The position numbers and the translations under genes were made by a program. A DNA stretch of 64,000 bases from Pantoea sp. At-9b (GTDB lineage Bacteria > Pseudomonadota > Gammaproteobacteria > Enterobacterales > Enterobacteriaceae), in assembly GCF_000175935.2 (NCBI RefSeq), contig NC_014837.1, forward strand, positions 2,604,001 to 2,668,000, given 5' to 3'. Positions 37,509 to 46,187 of this stretch are shown piece by piece; the stretch's first letter is position 1, and each line of letters starts with the position of its first letter. A model generated the notes under the pieces. That model was not told the DNA's origin. It did no database searches and saw only the letters and a program-made list of their open reading frames with translations.

Positions 37509-38186
37509 TTATACTTCCGTCCAGCCACGCAACAGGTTGTGATACATATTCAGCAGCGACAGCAATTCTTCGCTGTCGCCGTGGCGCGCTTTCAGGCTCT
37601 GAATATTGCGGTCCAGTTCAAACAACATGGCGCGCTGTTTGTCGTCACGCACCATCGACTGAATCCACAGGAATGATGCGACACGTGCGCCACGCGTCAC
37701 CGGCGTCACGCAATGCAAACTGCTGGAGGGATAGAGCACCAGGTGCCCGGCGGGCAGTTTAACCTTGTGCTGGCCGTAGGTGTCTTCAATCACCAGCTCG
37801 CCACCGTCATAGCTCTCTGGATCGCAGAGAAACAGCGTGGCGGAAAGATCGGTACGCATCCAGCCCGCCGCGCCATTGTGGCGCACCGCGCCATCGACAT
37901 GAAAACCGTAGGTTTCCCCTTGCTCATAACGGTTGAACAGCGGCGTGGAGATACTGCGTGGCAGCGCGGCGGAAAAGAACAGCGGGTTGTTGTTCAACGC
38001 CTGCAACACCGCAGCCTGCAACCGATCATACAGTGGGGTGCGAGTGTCAATCTGCTGGTTATTTTTCACCGTCGCACCCTGGCTGCCGACCGTCACCCGG
38101 CCATCCACCCACTCGGCCTGTTGCAACAGCGTGGTAAAACTGGCGACCTCTGCTGGCGTCAGCACGTCAGGAATGTGATACATCAT
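37509..38186 (-). CDS. ybiX: Fe(II)/2-oxoglutarate-dependent dioxygenase PiuC/YbiX
   Basis: A 225-residue PKHD-type dioxygenase, the same length as E. coli YbiX. The iron ligands are in [10 protein letters not shown] (His-x-Asp) and SSLHCVTPV (distal His), and the 2-oxoglutarate Arg in RGARVASF. It is paired with catecholate receptor genes in many bacteria, as here with fiu, and thought to act on siderophore or receptor-related substrates; the true reaction is unproven. ATG 38186 (MMYHIP) aligns with E. coli. It runs to within 9 nt of the convergent LprI-like gene. Confidence 0.94.
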   Translation of the reverse strand: MMYHIPDVLTPAEVASFTTLLQQAEWVDGRVTVGSQGATVKNNQQIDTRTPLYDRLQAAVLQALNNNPLFFSAALPRSISTPLFNRYEQGETYGFHVDGAVRHNGAAGWMRTDLSATLFLCDPESYDGGELVIEDTYGQHKVKLPAGHLVLYPSSSLHCVTPVTRGARVASFLWIQSMVRDDKQRAMLFELDRNIQSLKARHGDSEELLSLLNMYHNLLRGWTEV

Positions 38187-38227
38187 CGCGTTGTTCTCTC
38201 TTAAATGAAGTGGAGCTGGCATATGCC

Positions 38228-38285
38228 GTAGCGGCGCGATTTATCGCGCAATCCCCTAAAACAGCGCGATAAATCGCGCCGCTAC
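38228..38285. repeat. Palindromic intergenic repeat, family B copy 1
   Basis: Perfect 22-nt inverted arms beginning GTAGCGGCGCGAT.. (38228-38249) and ending ..ATCGCGCCGCTAC (38264-38285), 14-nt spacer. Each arm contains its own near-palindrome GCGCGAT-ATCGCGC. It sits between fiu and ybiX. A second, shorter copy is at 40846. Confidence 0.9.
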
Positions 38286-38321
38286 AATTACCTTACCTGG
38301 TAGATGGCCCCACGTTAACCA

Positions 38322-40601
38322 TTAGAAATGCACGTTAGCCGTCAACAGGAAAGTACGCGGCTCACCCGGATGGTAGCGGTAGCCACTCTTGTTGATGGAG
38401 GCAACATAGTTGGTGTCGAAAACGTTGTACACGTTGAGCTGCAAATCAAGGTTGTTATTCACCTTATAGCCCAGCTTCGCGTCTGCCACCCAGTAGCCTT
38501 CGGTGTGGTCTGGCGTGCCCACTGCACCATCGCTACCGCGACGCAGGCTGCCAACATAACGTGCACCGGCCCCCACTGACAGCGCATCGGTGGCCTGATA
38601 GTTGGTCCACAGGGTAAAGGCGTGTTTCGGCGTATACGCCAGCGCCGAGGAGCCGTCCTGCGCCACATTGTCACCTTCGGTAACCGAAGCATGTTGCAGG
38701 GTATAACCGGCAATCACCTGCCAGTCTGGCGTGATATTACCGGTGGCCGACAGCTCATAACCTTCAACACGTTTTTTACCGTATTGTGAATAGGTGCCAT
38801 CGTCGTTCGCCGCCACTTCGTTCTCAATATCAGTACGGAACAGCGCCGCATTCAGCAGCAGGCGTTTATCCAGCACTTCCCACTTGGTGCCCACCTCACT
38901 GGATTTGGCTTTCTGTGGTTTAAAATCGGTGCGGCTGGCGCTGTTGCCACTGCCTCCCGCCGCCAGCGCAAAGTTGCTGCCACCCGGCGGTTGCTGAGAG
39001 ATCGCGTAGTTAACGTAAACGTTGCCATGTTCAGTCAGACGATAGAGAGCACCGGCTTTCCAGTTAACCAGATTGCCCGATTTCGCGGTATCGACGGTGG
39101 TGACCGGCGTACCGGTTGCCACGCCCGCCGGGCAAGCCAGTGCACCGCGCCCGGTGCCACCACAGGCGGTCGCACTGTCATAATCGGTGTGATAGTTGTC
39201 GAGGCGAATGCCCCCATTCAGCTCAAAGTTTTGGGTGATCGCCAGGGTATCGAAGGCGTAGATCCCAAAAGTATCGGTCTGACCGTTAGCGTTAGCACCG
39301 TTACGATTCAGTCCACCCAGCGAAATGCTGCTGATCGGATGGTAGATATTCACCGCCGGTGCGGTGATCGGGGTCACACCGTAGTTGGTCTGATTCTCAC
39401 GGGTAAACTCGACCCCGGCACTGACATCGTGCCCAACCGAACCGGTAAAGAACTTCGAGGTGATATTCGTCTGGTTGGTCAGGATGCGGTTGCTGACATC
39501 CTTCAGGTTGACGTTACGGGTCCAGGTCCAGGTACCCACATCGTTCGGGTTTGGCATGCCAATGGTGCTGCCCATCACCGCCGTCAGCAAATACTCCTGC
39601 TTCACCCGCGACCAGCGCGTGGTATTGCGGATGGTGGTGCTATCCGACAGGTCATGCTCGAAACGCATCGTCACCGTATCGGTGGTGGATTTGTCGAAAT
39701 CGGAATCGGTGCCGTAGTAGTTGCTGGTGGCGACTTTGCCGGACGTATTCAGTGCAGACGAGGCAGCAGTGGGCGACGAGTAGCCCGGCAGTCCGATAGT
39801 TGGAATACCGCCATCCGGCGTATTGTTCTGATGCACGTGCAGATAATTGAGGTACAGGCGGGTTGAGGTATCGAGGCCAAACGCCAACGACGGTGCGACG
39901 CCATACCGTTCATTCTGGATATTATCGCGAGCGGCATCGTGGGTTTTTTCTCCCATCAAATTGAGACGGAACGCGGCGTTATCGCTGATCGCCTGGTTAT
40001 AGTCCAGCGTACCACGACGCATCCAGGCGCTACCCACGCTGACCGACGCATCCAGCCCGGTATCGAGACGCGGCTGTTTACTGATCATATTGATTGAACC
40101 TGATGGAGCGCTGCGGCCATAGTCAGTGCCTGAAGGGCCTTTGATCACCTCAACCTGTTCGGTGTTGAAGGTGTCACGGGTCACGCTGCCGATATCACGG
40201 ATGCCATCAACATAGATGCTGTTCGAGGTATCCATACCACGCATATACACCGCATCCCCGGTCGATGAGCTGCCGTTTTCACCGGCATAAAACGCCCCGA
40301 CACCCGGCACGTTTTTCAGTGCATCAGTCAGGTTGTTCACGCCCTGATCTTTAATCACCTGCTCAGGGATCACCGTGATGGTACGGGTCGTATCCACCAG
40401 CGGTTGGGTAAATTTCGGATCAGCGGACACGCCCGGCGAATAGAGTGAAGGCGTTTGCGCCTCCACCACCAGCGTATCGTCGTTCTTTTTGGTGGCGTTA
40501 TCAGCGGCCAGCGCGGCGGCTGGCGAAATCCCGATGCACAGCCCAGTAAACAAGGTCAGCGAGTTAAAGCTGCCAAACGGCAGATTGCGATTTTTATCCA
40601 T
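38322..40601 (-). CDS. fiu: Catecholate siderophore TonB-dependent receptor Fiu
   Basis: A 759-residue outer-membrane receptor for monomeric catechols and catechol-linked iron. Signal peptide near residues 12-33, a TonB box (DDTLVVEA), a plug domain (VIKDQGVNNLTDALKNVPGVGAFYAGENG; VEVIKGPSGTDYGRSAPSGSIN) and a 22-strand barrel ending in NVHF. The sequence is strongly alike E. coli Fiu throughout. A Fur box lies 72 nt before the start codon, so iron repression is expected. The ribosome site is weak. It is followed by ybiX, as in E. coli. Confidence 0.97.
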   Translation of the reverse strand: MDKNRNLPFGSFNSLTLFTGLCIGISPAAALAADNATKKNDDTLVVEAQTPSLYSPGVSADPKFTQPLVDTTRTITVIPEQVIKDQGVNNLTDALKNVPGVGAFYAGENGSSSTGDAVYMRGMDTSNSIYVDGIRDIGSVTRDTFNTEQVEVIKGPSGTDYGRSAPSGSINMISKQPRLDTGLDASVSVGSAWMRRGTLDYNQAISDNAAFRLNLMGEKTHDAARDNIQNERYGVAPSLAFGLDTSTRLYLNYLHVHQNNTPDGGIPTIGLPGYSSPTAASSALNTSGKVATSNYYGTDSDFDKSTTDTVTMRFEHDLSDSTTIRNTTRWSRVKQEYLLTAVMGSTIGMPNPNDVGTWTWTRNVNLKDVSNRILTNQTNITSKFFTGSVGHDVSAGVEFTRENQTNYGVTPITAPAVNIYHPISSISLGGLNRNGANANGQTDTFGIYAFDTLAITQNFELNGGIRLDNYHTDYDSATACGGTGRGALACPAGVATGTPVTTVDTAKSGNLVNWKAGALYRLTEHGNVYVNYAISQQPPGGSNFALAAGGSGNSASRTDFKPQKAKSSEVGTKWEVLDKRLLLNAALFRTDIENEVAANDDGTYSQYGKKRVEGYELSATGNITPDWQVIAGYTLQHASVTEGDNVAQDGSSALAYTPKHAFTLWTNYQATDALSVGAGARYVGSLRRGSDGAVGTPDHTEGYWVADAKLGYKVNNNLDLQLNVYNVFDTNYVASINKSGYRYHPGEPRTFLLTANVHF

Positions 40602-40672
40602 TTTGAAAAGTGTGGGTTCGTTTTAGTTATTGACGCGCACATCAGGCCAACAAAAAGGCCCGACCCTCAAAT

Positions 40673-40691
40673 GATAAGAAGAATGGTTATC
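40673..40691 (-). promoter_or_regulatory. Fur box upstream of fiu
   Basis: GATAAGAAGAATGGTTATC matches 14 of 19 positions of the Fur consensus and has perfect GATAA/TTATC ends, with further symmetry outside (AAT..ATT). It lies 72-90 nt before the fiu start codon. Confidence 0.8.
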
Positions 40692-40845
40692 ATTTACTTT
40701 CGTATTTTTGCATGAGCGCAACAGCAAGGGAACACATTTCTTTACGATAGGATTACGGAATCAATACAATTGAAGGAAATGCGGAGGGTTTGTAAGAATT
40801 ATTTAAACAATGTGCAGAAATTCGTCAGAAAACAGGCAAAAAAAA

Positions 40846-40889
40846 GCGCGATAAATCGCGCAGCTACGGTGTTAAGCGATTTATCGCGC
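40846..40889. repeat. Palindromic intergenic repeat, family B copy 2
   Basis: GCGCGATAAATCGCGC at 40846-40861 and GCGATTTATCGCGC at 40876-40889, inverted, 14-nt spacer (shorter arms than copy 1). It lies upstream of fiu. Its right arm carries the TAA that ends the frameshifted small gene at 40881. Confidence 0.85.
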
Positions 40890-41118
40890 ATGATCCAACG
40901 CGCACAGCTCGTTCCAGTAGCTGTAACGCATCACCAGATGGAAGCGTTCATCGTTCATAGTAACGGTAAACCGTCGGGTGGAATTCGACGCCATAAAGCT
41001 GGCTGATGGGGATCAACAGCTCAATGTGTTTGCTGAAATCCACCTCACGTTCTTCAACTGTTGTCGCAGATTGCGGTTCTACCAGGCGATTGAACCACTG
41101 TAGCAGTAACTTTTTCAT
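40881..41118 (-). pseudogene. Small gene with apparent 1-nt frameshift
   Basis: ATG 41118 has a good site (CTGGAGAACAGCCG). The frame gives 56 residues (MKKLLLQWFNRLVEP.. to ..YRYYER) and stops at 40948. If one C of the CCC at 40973-40975 region is removed, the frame instead continues ..VEFHRRFTVTMNDERF.. then HLVMRYSYWNELCALDHAR to a stop at 40881, a more protein-like 78-residue product. So either a recent frameshift, a sequencing error, or a real 56-residue protein. I know no family for it. Confidence 0.45.
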
Positions 41119-41220
41119 CGGCTGTTCTCCAGAAATGTTTGACCCTGTCAGTTAAGCGCAATCTCCCCTATAACCAAAACAAGAAGTTCTGCGCTTCATT
41201 GCTACAAATTGCATATAACG

Positions 41221-42543
41221 TCAGGCATGTGGCGGCAGCGCTGCACCTTCGATGCGGCAACGCAGCCAGTCGCGCGCGCGGTAATAACGCAGCGTCAATT
41301 GTGGGCCAAACCCCATCCAGAACGGCGCTTTATGCAAGGGTTCAATTTTCAGCGCCAGCTCACTGTGCGGCACATCCAGCGCCCACTCCGCCAGAATGCC
41401 ACCCAGCATACTGCCGGTCGGTACACCCCGCCCGGAAAGGCCGGTCAGCGCCACCACGCCGGGGGCCAGTTGATAGAGACGCGGAATCGTGCGTTGCTGC
41501 ATATCCAGCTCGCCGTACCAGAAATAGTCCCAGCGCAACGGCTGGTCGATGGCCGGATGCAGCCAACGCAGGCGATCGCTCATCACCTGATGGGTATAAT
41601 TCATCTCCCGCCCCCGCCGCCCCATGGGGAACATGGAGGCGACGATGCGTCCCTGTTGATTGTATTTGTAGACATAGATATCACCGCGCCCGTCGTGAAG
41701 GGTGGTGTTAAGGGGCAACACCCTGTTGCGCAGCGCCGCGTCCAACGGCTGAGTCGCGGCGACAAACACCCGCATAATACGAAAACTCTGCTCCAGCTGC
41801 GGCCAGCCTGCCACGGTGTAAGCCCCGGTAGCGAAAATCACTTTATCCGCCAGCACATGACCCTGTGGTGTGATTACCTGCCAGCTTGTCCCCTGCTTTT
41901 TCACCTCACTGACCGGAGAGGCGCAATACACGTCCCCACCCTCCTGCCCCACCGCCCGCGCCAGCCCCCGCGCATAACCGAGTGGGTTAAGATGACCGCC
42001 TTCATGATGAAACCAGCCACCGTAGAAGCGCGGACTGCCGCTGATGCGCTCCGCCTGGACGGCATCCACCGCTTCGGTATGCGCCCCGACCGCATTGTAC
42101 TGCCGCGCTTTCTCCTCAATCAGTTTCATGGCTCCGGGGCGTGCCGCCGCCTGGAGATAGCCGTTTTGTTGCCATTCACAATCAATCTGATAATCACGGA
42201 TCATCGCGCTGACCTGATGATTAGCCTGCGTCTGACGGCGGATTAACCGTTCAGCCCAGGGTTCGCCCAACACGCGACGCAGTTCCGGCAGCGAGAAATG
42301 GGTAAAAGTGGGCGTGCAGTGCCCGGCATTGCGCCCGGAGCCACCAAATCCCGCCTGCTGCGCTTCCAGCAGCATGACTTTCACCCCCTGTTTTGCCAGC
42401 GTCAGCGCGGTGGTCAGTCCGGTATAACCCCCCCCAACAATGCACACGTCAGCACGATGTTCTCCCTGCAACACGGGCAGGTCAGGTGCAGGGGCCGCCG
42501 TAGCAAACCACAGCGAATCTTCAAACGGAGAGAATCGGGCCAT
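41221..42543 (-). CDS. FAD-dependent amine/amino-acid oxidase, DAO family (PuuB-like)
   Basis: A 440-residue flavoprotein. The Rossmann motif DVCIVGGGYTGLTTALTLAKQG (residues ~32-53), GFGGSGRNAGH after it, and the C-terminal GLSGRGVPTGSMLGG flavin contact place it near gamma-glutamylputrescine oxidase PuuB. It probably oxidises a secondary or primary amine to imine, releasing peroxide or feeding the respiratory chain. It is the last gene of the ABC transporter operon, 11 nt after the permease gene. The substrate is presumably whatever the transporter brings in. Confidence 0.85.
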   Translation of the reverse strand: MARFSPFEDSLWFATAAPAPDLPVLQGEHRADVCIVGGGYTGLTTALTLAKQGVKVMLLEAQQAGFGGSGRNAGHCTPTFTHFSLPELRRVLGEPWAERLIRRQTQANHQVSAMIRDYQIDCEWQQNGYLQAAARPGAMKLIEEKARQYNAVGAHTEAVDAVQAERISGSPRFYGGWFHHEGGHLNPLGYARGLARAVGQEGGDVYCASPVSEVKKQGTSWQVITPQGHVLADKVIFATGAYTVAGWPQLEQSFRIMRVFVAATQPLDAALRNRVLPLNTTLHDGRGDIYVYKYNQQGRIVASMFPMGRRGREMNYTHQVMSDRLRWLHPAIDQPLRWDYFWYGELDMQQRTIPRLYQLAPGVVALTGLSGRGVPTGSMLGGILAEWALDVPHSELALKIEPLHKAPFWMGFGPQLTLRYYRARDWLRCRIEGAALPPHA

Positions 42544-42554
42544 CGCGCATCACC

Positions 42555-43439
42555 TCACTCTTTGTCGCTACGGGCATCCAGCGCATCGCGCAGCCCGTCG
42601 CCAATAAAGTTAAAGCAGGTCACCGCCAGCGTGATGGCGATACCCGGCACCAGCGCCAGCCAGGGCGCGCGAATCAGATACTGCTGCGCGCCGTTCAGCA
42701 TATTGCCCCAACTGGGCAACGGCGGCTGGATACCGTAACCGAGAAAGCTGATATAGGCTTCCAGCAGGATGGCGCGCGCCACCGTCAGCGTCGCAGCCAC
42801 AATAATCGGCCCGACTACATTCGGCAGCAGCTCACGAAACATAATCCAGCGCCCGGATAGCCCCAGCATCCGTGCCGCGAGGATGTATTCGCGCTCACGC
42901 AGCGAGCGCACTTCAGCCTCGACAATACGCGCCACCTCCATCCAGCTGGTGACGGCGATAATCACCGTGATCATCGCCGGATCCGGCTTGATAAATGCCG
43001 CCAGCGCCAGCAAAAGAAACACGCTGGGAAAGGCCAAAAAGGCATCGACGATACGCATCAGCACAGCGCCAACCCGGCCACCGTAATAGCCCGCGACAAT
43101 GCCGACCAGCGTTCCTAACATGATGCTGAGCACCATGGCGAAGAAACCGACCAGCAACGAGATGCGCCCGGCCATTAACAGGCGGGCCAGCAAATCACGC
43201 CCGAGCGGATCGGTGCCGAGCCAGTGCCAGCCGGTTAACGGCGGTGCAAAGCGCGCACGCAGGTCGATATGTAAATCATCGAACGGCAGCAGTGACGGGC
43301 CAAACGCACAAGCCAGCGCCATCAGGATGATCAACAGCAGACTGGCGCAGGCCAGTTTATGCCGTACAAAGCGTTGTAACGTGCGGTTGCGTAGCCAGCG
43401 CACTGGCGGCACCGGCGGGGTAATCACAGAAGATGCCAT
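42555..43439 (-). CDS. ABC transporter permease, DppC/OppC family
   Basis: A 294-residue inner-membrane permease with an N-terminal OppC-type segment (FVRHKLACASLLLIILMALACAF), HWLGTDPLGRDLLARLLMAGRISL, which is the family signature, and the cytoplasmic EAA loop (EAEVRSLREREYILAARMLGLS). It pairs with the DppB-type permease encoded 9 nt upstream. It imports small peptides, opines or related amino compounds. Confidence 0.92.
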   Translation of the reverse strand: MASSVITPPVPPVRWLRNRTLQRFVRHKLACASLLLIILMALACAFGPSLLPFDDLHIDLRARFAPPLTGWHWLGTDPLGRDLLARLLMAGRISLLVGFFAMVLSIMLGTLVGIVAGYYGGRVGAVLMRIVDAFLAFPSVFLLLALAAFIKPDPAMITVIIAVTSWMEVARIVEAEVRSLREREYILAARMLGLSGRWIMFRELLPNVVGPIIVAATLTVARAILLEAYISFLGYGIQPPLPSWGNMLNGAQQYLIRAPWLALVPGIAITLAVTCFNFIGDGLRDALDARSDKE

Positions 43440-43448
43440 CTTGCCTCC

Positions 43449-44399
43449 TTAAGCGGGACGAATACGCGGATCGACCAGCGCAGTGACCACATCCGCCAGC
43501 AGGTTGCCAATCAGCACCAGAATCGCCGAGCACATCAACAACCCCATCACCACCGGATAATCGCTGTAGCCGAGGCTGTCGAGAAACAGACGGCCCATGC
43601 CCGGCCAGGTAAACACGGTCTCCGCCACCAGTGCGCCGCCCAAAATGGTCGGCAACTGCATCCCGGCGAGGGTGATCATCGGTAACAACGCATTACCCAC
43701 CACATGTTTCAGCAGCACGCGACGCGGCGGCACCCCTTTGGCACGCGCGGTTTTGATGAAGTCCTGATTGATCACTTCCAACGTGGCGGTGCGCATATAA
43801 CGGCTCCAGATCGCCACATCGACAAAGGTCAGTACCAGCACCGGCAACACCAGATGGCGCAGCACATCCAGCAGCGAACCGTCGCCCACCGTGTACATAT
43901 TCCCGGCGGGTAGCCATTGCAGCTTCAGGGCAAAGAAGTAGATCGCCACCAGCCCGAACCAGAAAGTGGGAATCGACAGCGCCACCATTGCCCCCATGGT
44001 GGCAAAGCGATCAAACAGGCTGTCGCGCTTGATGGCGCTCTGAATACCGATCCACACGCCGATCGCAATCGAGAACACCATCGAGGTGCACATCAACAAC
44101 AAGGTCGCGGGCAGATGAGAAAAGATGATGCTCAGTACCGGCTGACCATCGCGATAGGATCGCCCCCAGTCGCCACGCAACAAATGGCTGAGCCAGTCAA
44201 AATATTGCACCGGTAATGGCCGATTCAGCCCCATCTGCGTGGCGATACGTTGCATCGCCTCCTGGGTCATTCCCGGCGTTAAGGCATATTGCGACAACGG
44301 CCCGCCCGGTGCCAGATTGAGTGCGGCGAAACCGATAATCGACACCAAAAACAATAGAATGATGCTTTGACCGCAACGTCGTAACAGAAATGCGCCCAT
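43449..44399 (-). CDS. ABC transporter permease, DppB/OppB family
   Basis: A 316-residue permease with six membrane segments. Family marks are LAPGGPLSQYA near the start, LSHLLRGDWGRSYRDGQPV, and the EAA loop region FIKTARAKGVPPRRVLLKHVVGNAL. It heterodimerises with the DppC-type permease downstream. It lies 54 nt after the binding-protein gene in the same operon. Confidence 0.92.
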   Translation of the reverse strand: MGAFLLRRCGQSIILLFLVSIIGFAALNLAPGGPLSQYALTPGMTQEAMQRIATQMGLNRPLPVQYFDWLSHLLRGDWGRSYRDGQPVLSIIFSHLPATLLLMCTSMVFSIAIGVWIGIQSAIKRDSLFDRFATMGAMVALSIPTFWFGLVAIYFFALKLQWLPAGNMYTVGDGSLLDVLRHLVLPVLVLTFVDVAIWSRYMRTATLEVINQDFIKTARAKGVPPRRVLLKHVVGNALLPMITLAGMQLPTILGGALVAETVFTWPGMGRLFLDSLGYSDYPVVMGLLMCSAILVLIGNLLADVVTALVDPRIRPA

Positions 44400-44453
44400 G
44401 GCTCTCCTCCCCGGCGTGACGCTAACCGTGCGTCACGCCCCTTGTGAATGGCA

Positions 44454-46136
44454 TCAGGCTTGCTTATCCCAGTACCAGGTATTGGCGTTCCAGCTATCGA
44501 TACGCACGTTAATGTTGGGCGTGATGTTCTCCGCACCTTGCTTGTGGCCGCGCACGTTGGCAAAGCTGAACAACGTCAGGAAGGGCATGTCCTTACGCAC
44601 CAGCGACTGGATTTGCAGGTAAGCCGCTTTGCGTTGCTCCGGTGCAAACTCAGCACTGCCCTGCGCCAGCAGTTTGTCGACCTCGGGATTTTTGTACTGG
44701 AACACGTTTTGCCCCGCCCCCCCTAGCGCCGGGATGGCATCGGAACGCATGTAGGTAGCGGTATCAGGATCGGAACCGGTGAGGTAATTCAGGCCAACAA
44801 TCGCGCTGTCGAATTTCGACAGCATCCAGTAATCGCCCCACATCACTGCCGGCGGCAGGTTGGCAATTTTCATCTCCACCCCAATCTCCTGGAAGCTTTG
44901 CTGCATAAACTGCTGCATTTGCTCACGCAGATGGTTACCCGCTGTGGTGGAGTTGGTAAACGACAGCTTGACGCCATTTTTCTCGCGGATGCCGCCCGCC
45001 CCTGGCTTCCAGCCCGCTTTATCCAGCAAGGCTTTCGCTTTTTCGAGATTGAATTCATGCGCCGGGAGATCGGCGTTGAAATAGGCCGACTGGCGCGGCA
45101 TATAGGTTTCGGTCGGTTTCGGCAGCCCGTAATACAAGGCGTCGATAATGGTTTGTTTATCAATGGCGTAATACAACGCCTCGCGCACTGCCGGGTCCTG
45201 GAACTGCGGACGGGCGAGGTTAAAAGCAAAGTTCTCGATGGTGGCGCTCTGGAACACATCCACCACTTTACCCGGCAGTTTTTTCGCCTCGTCGTAGTGG
45301 TCGGCGGAAATCCACTGCAACCCGGCGATATCGATATCACCCGACACAAACTGGGTATACATCACGTTGAGGTCCGGGATGTACTTATAAATCAGGCGAT
45401 CGAGCTTCGGTCCGTCGCCGTAGTAATCTTTGTTGGCGGTCAGTTCGATATGGTCACCCGGCACACGTTGCTGCCATTTGAACGGCCCGGTGCCAATCGG
45501 CGCGCTGTTAAACGGCGCAGTGTTTTTGTCCTGCACATTGGCAAAGCCGTGTTTGGGAATGATGAAGGTGGCGGCCAAGATCGAGGTGTAAGGCGAATAG
45601 GGTTTCTCCATACGCCATTTGATTTCGGTGGGTGAGACAATGGTGATATCCCGAACCAGTTCATGGCCGGAACGGCTCCAGCTGCGGAAATTGGGGTCGA
45701 CCAATAATTCCAGGGTGAATTTTACGTCTTCCGCAGTGAACGGCTGACCATCGTGCCACTTCACGCCATCGCGCAGTTTGAGATGAAAATTGAGGCCATC
45801 GGCTGAGATGCCGCCATTGGCCTGGCTCGGCACTTCGGTGGCCAGCGCCGGGGTAAAGTTACCTTTTTCATCAACGCCAAACAGCGGATCAAACAGGCTG
45901 AAATGCAGGCCGTCATCTACCTCGATATGCGGCATCAATGGGTTAAACACCGTCGGTTCCTGCGAGAATCCCACCACCATCTGTCCACCGCTACCGGCGG
46001 CTCCGGTCATGGCCGCGCGCGCAACATTGCTGCCAAACAACCCCGGAAGCGCCATGGCGGCGGTGCCGGAGGCCAGATACACCAGCGCCTGCCGACGGGA
46101 AATTTTTGGCAGGGAATCTGCAAACTTATCGCTCAT
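44454..46136 (-). CDS. ABC transporter substrate-binding protein, family 5, Tat-exported
   Basis: A 560-residue periplasmic binding protein of the DppA/OppA class. The N-terminus has a twin-arginine signal (KISRRQALVYLASGTAAMALPG), so it is probably exported folded by Tat, unusual for this family. Core marks are FHLKLRDGVKWHDGQPFTAEDVKFTLE and REALYYAIDKQTII. The ligand cannot be read from sequence; two oxidases in the operon suggest an amine, opine or N-substituted amino acid. Confidence 0.9.
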   Translation of the reverse strand: MSDKFADSLPKISRRQALVYLASGTAAMALPGLFGSNVARAAMTGAAGSGGQMVVGFSQEPTVFNPLMPHIEVDDGLHFSLFDPLFGVDEKGNFTPALATEVPSQANGGISADGLNFHLKLRDGVKWHDGQPFTAEDVKFTLELLVDPNFRSWSRSGHELVRDITIVSPTEIKWRMEKPYSPYTSILAATFIIPKHGFANVQDKNTAPFNSAPIGTGPFKWQQRVPGDHIELTANKDYYGDGPKLDRLIYKYIPDLNVMYTQFVSGDIDIAGLQWISADHYDEAKKLPGKVVDVFQSATIENFAFNLARPQFQDPAVREALYYAIDKQTIIDALYYGLPKPTETYMPRQSAYFNADLPAHEFNLEKAKALLDKAGWKPGAGGIREKNGVKLSFTNSTTAGNHLREQMQQFMQQSFQEIGVEMKIANLPPAVMWGDYWMLSKFDSAIVGLNYLTGSDPDTATYMRSDAIPALGGAGQNVFQYKNPEVDKLLAQGSAEFAPEQRKAAYLQIQSLVRKDMPFLTLFSFANVRGHKQGAENITPNINVRIDSWNANTWYWDKQA

Positions 46137-46187
46137 CGTTTTTCCTCAGGTGAACAGAAACACAACGCCGCGCTGCGGCAATCAGAG

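Noticed and set aside
38991..39866. 291-codon plus-strand frame over fiu
   Set aside because: Antisense shadow of the TonB-dependent receptor; Arg/Gly/Thr-rich without motifs.
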